In this document: positions 58,515-64,000 of the stretch, one piece after another
How the letters are laid out: the number at the start of each line of letters is the position of its first letter
Numbering within the stretch: the first letter of the stretch is position 1
Assembly: GCF_048544455.1 (NCBI RefSeq)
Contig: NC_133534.1
Span: forward strand, 221,492,292 to 221,556,291
Reading direction: 5' to 3'
DNA length: 64,000 nucleotides
Source of the DNA: Silene latifolia
Taxonomy: Eukaryota > Streptophyta > Magnoliopsida > Caryophyllales > Caryophyllaceae
Notes under the pieces: generated by a model
What the model saw: the letters and a program-made list of their open reading frames with translations, nothing else
What the model was told of the DNA's origin: nothing
The model's database searches: none
Position numbers and translations under genes: made by a program

Positions 58515-58716
58515 TGTAACACCCCGAGAGATTGTGAGATAGTTGTCCCACATCGGAAAATTGAGAGGCTTATGATATGTTTATAAGGGCTTCCACCCAC
58601 CACTTAGTAACAAGGCCTTGTGCTTTTGGGCTTAAGTGAGGACAATTAATGGGCCCAAAAGTGCACACCCATCTTATTGGGGTTGTGTTACGACGGTGGC
58701 GGGTCGGGTTGTTATA
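58515..58716 (+). repeat. TRIM left terminal repeat
   Basis: Opens TGTAACACCCC and ends GTTATA. Contains TTGTCCCACATCGG, a word frequent in plant TRIM repeats, and a TTTATAAGG TATA-like box. Confidence 0.85.
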
Positions 58717-58863
58717 AATGGTATCAGAGCAACCCTGCGACCGTGTGGTGAGCCTGTAGTCAGGAATACTCGGGTCACCCACCTAGCGGGGGAGGATTCT
58801 GGGCTTGGCTGCGGTCAGCCTCTGGGCACAACGAGGACGTTGTATTATTTAAGTGGGAGAGTT

Positions 58864-59065
58864 TGTAACACCCCAAGAGATTGTGAGATAGTTGTCCCAC
58901 ATCGGAAAATTGAGAGGCTTATGATATGTTTATAAGAGCTTCCACCCACCACTTAGTAACAAGGCCTTGTGCTTTTGGGCTTAAGTGAGGACAATTAATG
59001 GGCCCAAAAGTGCACACCCATCTTATTGGGGTTGTGTTACGACGGTGGCGGGTCAGGTTGTTATA
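58864..59065 (+). repeat. TRIM right terminal repeat
   Basis: Same length as the left repeat, three substitutions, all G to A relative to the left copy. Confidence 0.85.
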
Positions 59066-59500
59066 TTATGTGACTAATACTGAGTAGGGAAAACCCTACC
59101 TTGAGTGCAACACAAGCAGACGGTTTCAACAGCTGTATCAAAACCTCTCCTCTACGAATCCTCCTCCTAACACATAATCATATAATTACTAACAATCACA
59201 ATTAACCATCAAACCCCCCAATCCCCCAAATTAGAGTTTAAACAAAGTTCATTAAATGCTATAAAATTGGTACGTAGATCTTACCCTCGACGCAAGGATC
59301 ACAAGGACACAAAGAATGATGAAATCCGACTCTCAAGCTCCGGGATTTGCCAATAACACGGATGATGCGAATAACGTAGTCTCAATCTCCTTTTTAAGAT
59401 TATTAGGTTTGTAAAAGTGTTTAATAAAGATGACGGTATGAATTATATACTAATCCGTGTTATTAACAAAACCCGTCAAAATAATACCCGTTAACCGACC

Positions 59501-59648
59501 TACTCGATCGAGTAACTAACGTACTCGATCGAGTGCCACTTACTCGATCGAGTACCCAGGCTACTCGATCGAGTACCCTACAGGCAGAACACTGTTTCTA
59601 AAACCAAAACACCCTTACTCGACAGAGTAAGACCCACTCGATAGAATA
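59501..59648. repeat. TACTCGATCGAGTA array (Tekay-2 5' LTR)
   Basis: Same six-site layout as the other two LTR copies. Confidence 0.85.
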
Positions 59649-59678
59649 CCCAGAGACTCATAAAACCGTAGTATTACA

Positions 59679-59994
59679 GGTAATCTAAGTGTCGTTATTA
59701 AATGCATTAAACCGTTGTGATACGCTCCTTATTGATTGCCAGAATTGGCGTAGTGAAAATATTTTTGTACAATGGTTACATACACTGACTAAGATGCTAA
59801 CAGTTTATACACATACTCTCATGTCACCATTTGTATTCATATATGGCATTATTGTAAGGTTTTTTAAAATGAGATCAAACATATTGTAAAATGGTTACAT
59901 ATCCTGGCAGAGTTAGTAACTTTTTATACACATACATCCATGTTACCATTTTAATTAAATTTAATCAAAATATATCGTAAAATGGTTACATATT
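59679..59994. repeat. AT-rich DNA with a diverged tandem repeat
   Basis: A unit beginning AATGGTTACATA recurs at about 59771, 59890 and 59981. The first two copies share a TTTATACACATAC stretch and ATGTNACCATTT. Steps are about 119 and 91 bp. No gene seen. Confidence 0.55.
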
Positions 59995-59999
59995 ATAAC

Positions 60000-60127
60000 A
60001 AGAAAAATTCTTGTGTACTCTTGGAGGACGGTACTCCTCACACTCAAATGTAATTTACCAAATAGAATATTATAATAGCTTAGGTGTGAGGAGTACCGTC
60101 CTCCCGGAGTACACAAGAATTTTTCTT
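60000..60127. mobile_element. 128-bp foldback MITE
   Basis: Inverted arms of about 46 bp begin AAGAAAAATTCTTGTGTAC and are almost perfectly complementary. They are separated by about 36 bp and flanked by ATAAC (59995-59999 and 60128-60132). A 5-bp duplication does not place it firmly in a superfamily. Confidence 0.8.
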
Positions 60128-60132
60128 ATAAC

Positions 60133-60843
60133 AATAGAGGACACAATCATCCTCAACTTCATCTTCTCCGTCAAAACATCAATATTTCATCTTCATTTTA
60201 TCTTCATCTTCCTTGTTGAAATTTGTTTAAACTTTCAGTAAAGATTAATGACAAAAATCAAAACAAATACAACAAAACACATAAACTAAAAACCAAAAAA
60301 AAAGTGCCAATAATCACTTACATGTGTCCCTCTATTAAGCCATATCCCGTAAACAAAAACCAACAACCACATAAACCGAAACAAATAAAAATCTATGGAA
60401 ATGATAATACCTCCTCCTACATCGTCCCTTGCATTTGTCCTTGTAGTATTCTTCTTAGGTGACACCCTTTTTTGAGATGTTATATACAGATGAAATTGTT
60501 TTCTTTACCATGTTAGCAATTATTGTGTTAATGTTTGAGTTTGTGGTTGATTTGTAGTAACATGAAGAGAGATGAAAAAAATAGTTTTGGAATATGAGAA
60601 TTTGAAAAGTGAGAAAGAAGGAAAAGCAAATGAATATTAGACGTAAAGAAGTGTGATTAATTAGTGTGGTAAATAAAGTTTCAATTGGGAAACTAATAAA
60701 ATGAGTTTTTTTATTCCAAATTGCCATTTCTCTACCCTTACTAGTCAATTCACTCCTTTTCACATTAATAATGCCGCCGGACACCTATCCACTAACCATA
60801 GTACACTTTTTTACCATTTGCACATAATATAATACTATCCGAC
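60133..60843. other. AT-rich intergenic stretch, nothing recognised
   Basis: Short frames only; A-rich around 60240-60400. I see no gene or element edge here. Confidence 0.5.
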
Positions 60844-60863
60844 CCGTCACAAGCTTGTGACGG
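60844..60863. repeat. 20-bp perfect palindrome, possible MITE end
   Basis: CCGTCACAAGCTTGTGACGG, followed 8 bp on by CGTCACAAGC again. Such terminal words are common at plant MITE ends, but I cannot find the partner end. Confidence 0.45.
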
Positions 60864-61196
60864 ATACCTCCGTCACAAGCAAGACGGATTGAAAAAATAG
60901 ATTGGTCACTAAAATAGGAGTGAGTATAAAAAAGGGGACTGATATTGCCACTGGGTGTTTGACTGATGCCACGAAAAGTTGAAGGCAATTACAAATGATG
61001 GTACTGTTCATACACTTACATTCCAGTGGCATTAGCTTTAATGGTTGTGGCATTATGCCTGGCCTAAAAAAAGACGTCAACCGTCCTCCTTCACTTTCAC
61101 TTTCAATGTCGAGGAAGGTTGATTGGGTTTTCAAGAGCCAATCATACTCTTGCACAATCCACTTGAACACATAAATTAATATTTAAAGAATAGTAT

Positions 61197-61509
61197 CTCA
61201 CGGACTCAATAAGGCCTATCTATGAAAGGGGAGTATTATATGGTAAAGTATTGTAGTGGGGTAGGAGATTGGAGAGAGGAAAGATATTGTGTGATTAAAA
61301 TAACTATTGTTGTGGGGCAAAGTGATTAAAATAAGTATTGTTGTGAGGTAAGGTGATTAAAATAAGATAAAGTATGATTATTGTGGGGGTATTGTTGTGG
61401 GTGGAGTGATTAAAATAAGTATAAAAGTTTGTCAAATAAAGAAATAGGGAGAGTATTGTGAATAGACGAAAAAGGAAATAGGGAGAGTTATTTAGAATAG
61501 GAGGGAGTA
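61197..61509. mobile_element. Possible Stowaway-like MITE fragment with internal repeats
   Basis: The right edge GGAGGGAGTA matches the Stowaway-type terminal word and TA target. The body holds repeats of GTGATTAAAATAAGTATTGTTGTG (cited as GTGATTAAAATAAG and TATTGTTGTG) every 40-60 bp. A matching left end is not visible, so the limit is a guess. Confidence 0.35.
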
Positions 61510-61575
61510 TGGACTTTTTATGATAAGGTAGATTAAAACCTTTTTTTTAAAGTCGTTATCAATAAAATAGGTATG

Positions 61576-62168
61576 AGAAAATATAGTAAATCATCCCCAT
61601 AAGTTTGATATTATGTTCAATTAAACCCTTTAATTTATAAATATAGCAAATAGGCCCCATAAGTTTCTCTGAATGTGCAATTCACCACATATCTTATTTT
61701 TAATAATGAAATTAATGAAATTTACTAAATTGAATATATTTACTATTATTAAAAGTCAAAATTATTGATCAAATATTAATCCTAAAATTCCTAATTATTA
61801 GAAAGCATGTTCAATTTTTTTTTCTTTTTTTTCGTATTTTGGTGAAAAAATATTCATAATATGAGAATTTTTCTTTTTTAGTCAAGTTACAATGAAAAGT
61901 TACATGCCCAAATTTTTTTTGATCTTAAATTTTATTCACATTTTTTGTTGAATATGTAAATATTGTATTTAATTTTTAGTAGATATATTTAAAATGATTT
62001 TTATAATAGAAAATAATAGGTTTTAGTTAAAAAAAAATGGTAGAAAAATTGATTTGGGCTTAATTGCACATTTTTGAAAACTTTTGGGGGTAATTTGCTA
62101 CAAGTGAAATTTAGGGGATTGAATTGCACATAGTACATAAGTTATGGGGGTAATTTGTTACATCCCCT
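61576..62168. mobile_element. MULE-type MITE with long terminal inverted repeats
   Basis: The two ends align ungapped when inverted (AGAAAATATAGTAAATCATC against AGGGGATGTAACAAATTACC) and stay alignable for about 110 bp. Flanks are AATAGGTATG at 61566-61575 and 62169-62178. A 9-10 bp duplication with long inverted ends points to Mutator-like elements. No transposase frame. Each arm itself contains two copies of a unit ending TGTGCAATT. Confidence 0.8.
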
Positions 62169-62178
62169 AATAGGTATG

Positions 62179-62509
62179 TGTTGGGTATTTTGGAGAAAGT
62201 TTTAATTACCAAATATGATTTTTTTAACAGTTTTACGGGTAAATACTAAGAAAATAATCACCATATATTACAAGTAATATGTAATATAATTTTAGGACAT
62301 ATTATTTGACAAATATTCTACATTTTAAAAACAAATGTCTCAAGATAGAGCCACTTAAAGATCGAAAATGAGTTATCACGAAGGGTAAAAAGCCGATCAA
62401 TTTTTTTTATTTTTTTATTTTTTGTTAGATTATACTCTTACTAGAATGAGATTCATTAGCAACTAGAGGTATATAGTAATGTAATAAAATGGCATTGAAG
62501 GCAATCTTA
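62179..62509. other. AT-rich stretch, nothing recognised
   Basis: 330 bp of AT-rich sequence between the MULE-type MITE and the Helitron, with T-runs and no coding frame. Confidence 0.5.
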
Positions 62510-63333
62510 TCTATATAAATTCAGAAGACAATACTCATTGTACAGCGCGCCACGTCATAAATGCATTTTTTTTTTTTGGAAAATCTAGGTTATGATGGGA
62601 CCCATGAGTGTGCAACGTATTTAATTATTCAGATATCCGTCTTTTCGAACATGCGCTAAATTCCGTGTCGCAACAGATTATATAAAATAATCTTATGGAA
62701 TACTTCTTCGAATTAATATTATGATAAAATTTTATACATTCCGTGTAAAGAAAATGCATAACATTTACGCATAATTAATTACAAATGCGAGTAAATGTGA
62801 TTAAATTACATAATTTTTAAAACAAAATTACACAATAAAATTACATAATTTCAGGAAGGAATTACAGTTATATATGGGATCGAACCTACAACAGAAATGA
62901 ATTACAAAAATGAATTACATGTATTTTTGTTAATATTATTGTACCAGAAATTCACAACATAATTTTTTAAAACTACAGGGTACAATTTTTTTTTTTTTCA
63001 AAAAACAATAATGACGGCATATGTACTTGGAATATAAAACTCGGCATCTTAATTATCAGCCGCGCACACCGAAATTGGTAGGTGACAATGATAGAAAACC
63101 GAGTTAATACAGTTTTCAACAAGCATTTAAAGCTATTTTTAATTTTTTTTTTTACTCTAAAAAAAACAAATAAATAAATTTTATTTTAATTTACAAGTGA
63201 TTAAAATTTTTTTAATAAATTTTTTTTAATAAATTTTTTAATAAATAATTCACAATTGTTATAACAAATATTGTTTAAATAATAAAAACACGATAAGGTA
63301 AGTCGAATAAATTAAATAACTTAAATATTTTTT

Positions 63334-63621
63334 AAAACTAGATAGTACGATGTTGTTGAGCGCTTAGTGAGAGATCTATATGCCGAATATGGTGAAACTC
63401 TTACTGATGTTAATCCGTCTGTAACTGAAAATGAACATTCACCCGGTAGTTGTGGTTTTAACGCATCCTATTTACGTGGAGAATGTTCATTTCCAGTTAG
63501 ATCACTGATCACTGATATAAAACAATTAGATAATTACAATAGAAATGTAAAAATAAAATATTTATCAAAAAACATCCATACCGTCCTAAATACAAACCCG
63601 TGCAATTTTGCACGGGTTTAA
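63334..63621 (+). pseudogene. Possible captured gene fragment in the Helitron
   Basis: An open stretch upstream of and including codons from 63367 reads VVERLVRDLYAEYGETLTDV and onward. This vaguely recalls the linker before the C-terminal dimerisation part of plant hAT-like (BED zinc finger) transposases. The last residues are encoded by the Helitron hairpin, so the frame end is not a natural protein end. Low certainty; it could be chance. Confidence 0.3.
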
Positions 63622-63627
63622 AACTAG
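63594..63627 (+). terminator. Helitron 3' hairpin and CTAG end
   Basis: The 11-bp GC-rich stem, 4-base loop and CTAG terminus act as the rolling-circle stop signal in this family. Confidence 0.75.
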
Positions 63628-63644
63628 TATATTTCCATTTTCAC

Positions 63645-63957
63645 ATGTCCAACTTACATAAATCCATTATCAAAGACTTTAATTCAATCTTTTCCTTTTT
63701 ACGTATAATTCTCATCCCATCTATAGGCTATAGCTAACAAAATTTATTAGAAATTGAGAAGAGAGGGGAAAGCATAGAGGAAATCGTAGTATTATTGATA
63801 ATTGTTCGTACCTTTCAACACTTACAATAGCTCCGTATTTATAGTACGGATAAAGATCTAAATATAATAATAATATCTCTTAATAATGATAAACATAATA
63901 ATATCGATATTATTCTGATTACGGTATATCACAATAATATACCGTAATCTCCTAACA
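63645..63957 (-). repeat. Probable Copia-type LTR, left boundary unclear
   Basis: On minus, ATGGGTTTGAGGGGGGA (purine tract) is followed by TGTTAGGAGATTACGG, a typical polypurine tract plus 3' LTR start. The plus-strand LTR end CCTAACA is at 63957 and the internal region would lie beyond the right window edge. The left boundary is a guess. No coding part is in view. Confidence 0.5.
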
Positions 63958-64000
63958 TCCCCCCTCAAACCCATAGTAATTTATCGAAATTTCCATGGGT

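Larger units (their letters stand above)
58515..59065 (+). mobile_element. TRIM (miniature LTR element), whole
   Basis: Two direct 202-bp terminal repeats (58515-58716 and 58864-59065) flank a 147-bp core. The primer site TGGTATCAGAGC (initiator tRNA-Met) stands 2 bp after the left repeat, and a purine tract (AAGTGGGAGAGTT) stands before the right one. The target duplication is TTATG (58510-58514 and 59066-59070). Empty sites with a single TTATG exist in the other Tekay LTR copies near 42968 and 51418. The repeats differ at 3 of 202 positions, roughly 0.6-1.2 million years at common plant rates. No coding capacity is expected. I find no 5S-like block, so I do not call it Cassandra. Orientation is set by primer site and purine tract. 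Confidence 0.9.
57731..59678 (-). repeat. Tekay-2 5' LTR, with a TRIM inside
   Basis: Ends TGTGACACC...AGTATTACA on plus. Length 1948 bp, or about 1.39 kb without the 551-bp TRIM and its duplicated target. Carries the palindrome array 59501-59648. Bases 59679 onward look like non-element DNA, so this is the outer edge of the nest. Confidence 0.85.
62510..63627 (+). mobile_element. Non-autonomous Helitron (1.1 kb)
   Basis: The 3' end has a perfect 11-bp hairpin (AAACCCGTGCA at 63594-63604 and TGCACGGGTTT at 63609-63619, loop ATTT), then four A and CTAG, followed by T. The 5' end reads TCTATATAAATTCAG after A. This A|TC...CTAG|T layout is that of plant Helitrons. No Rep/helicase frame is present. 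The last 270 bp hold a short frame that may be a captured gene piece. Confidence 0.75.

Noticed and set aside
58515-59065. Cassandra-type TRIM carrying 5S rRNA promoter sequence
   Set aside because: I found no 5S-like internal promoter block in the repeats; general TRIM is the safer call.
60844-60863. 20-bp palindrome as a member of the phased palindrome families
   Set aside because: It is single, lies outside the retroelements and has the wording of common MITE ends.

Overview
This window reads as plant nuclear DNA, packed with transposable elements, and I see no intact host gene. Every long coding stretch belongs to plant Ty3/gypsy lineages (Tat/Retand-Ogre-like, Athila, Tekay-type chromovirus) or to a plant L1 LINE. 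The right-hand 4.3 kb is AT-rich intergenic-type DNA with small DNA elements. Words such as TACTCGATCGAGTA give me an impression of Caryophyllaceae/Caryophyllales, but I hold that placement weakly.

Layout, left to right. 1-3498: end of a Tat (Retand/Ogre-like) element on +, with an LTR at 928-3415 that has a polypurine tract on its left and a primer-binding site on its right. 3499-16252: an older Athila fragment on + ('Athila C'), split by a complete young Athila on - ('Athila A', 4160-15110, TSD AAAAG). 16253-23675: 5' part of a second Tat element on - ('Tat-2') with a 3.1-kb LTR. 23676-24138: LTR-like remnant. 24139-about 35885: third Tat element on + ('Tat-3'), whose 5' LTR was hit by a nearly full-length L1 LINE (24692-29484, about 15-bp TSD). 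About 35886-40944: Tekay chromovirus on - ('Tekay-1'). About 40945-59678: a younger Tekay on - ('Tekay-2') nested with an Athila-like element ('Athila B'), a 2.6-kb segmental duplication, a solo LTR and a 551-bp TRIM. 59679-64000: AT-rich DNA with a 128-bp MITE, a 593-bp MULE-type MITE, a 1.1-kb Helitron and the edge of a probable Copia LTR.

The retroelement coding regions are mostly broken; I treat them as fossils and describe families, parts, ends and nesting only. Athila A and Athila B both show gag-protease but no reverse transcriptase or integrase, so they look non-autonomous. Athila A also carries a long open frame of the Athila ORF-1 type.

The observation I rank highest is that four unrelated element families each carry their own short CpG-containing palindrome, in clusters. 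Tekay has TACTCGATCGAGTA, Athila A/C have AATCCGNNCGGATT, Athila B has GTCGATCGAC, and the left Tat LTR has a GCAGCA/TGCTGC dyad. In the first three families neighbouring palindromes sit about 19-24 bp apart (mostly 19-22) although the spacer sequence differs. The clusters lie in LTRs, leaders and spacers, and once inside an open gag frame. The dyad arms are kept while the centre varies. The nesting history can be read from target-site duplications and empty sites: a tandem duplication followed by LTR-LTR recombination explains the 41.2-52.3 kb block.
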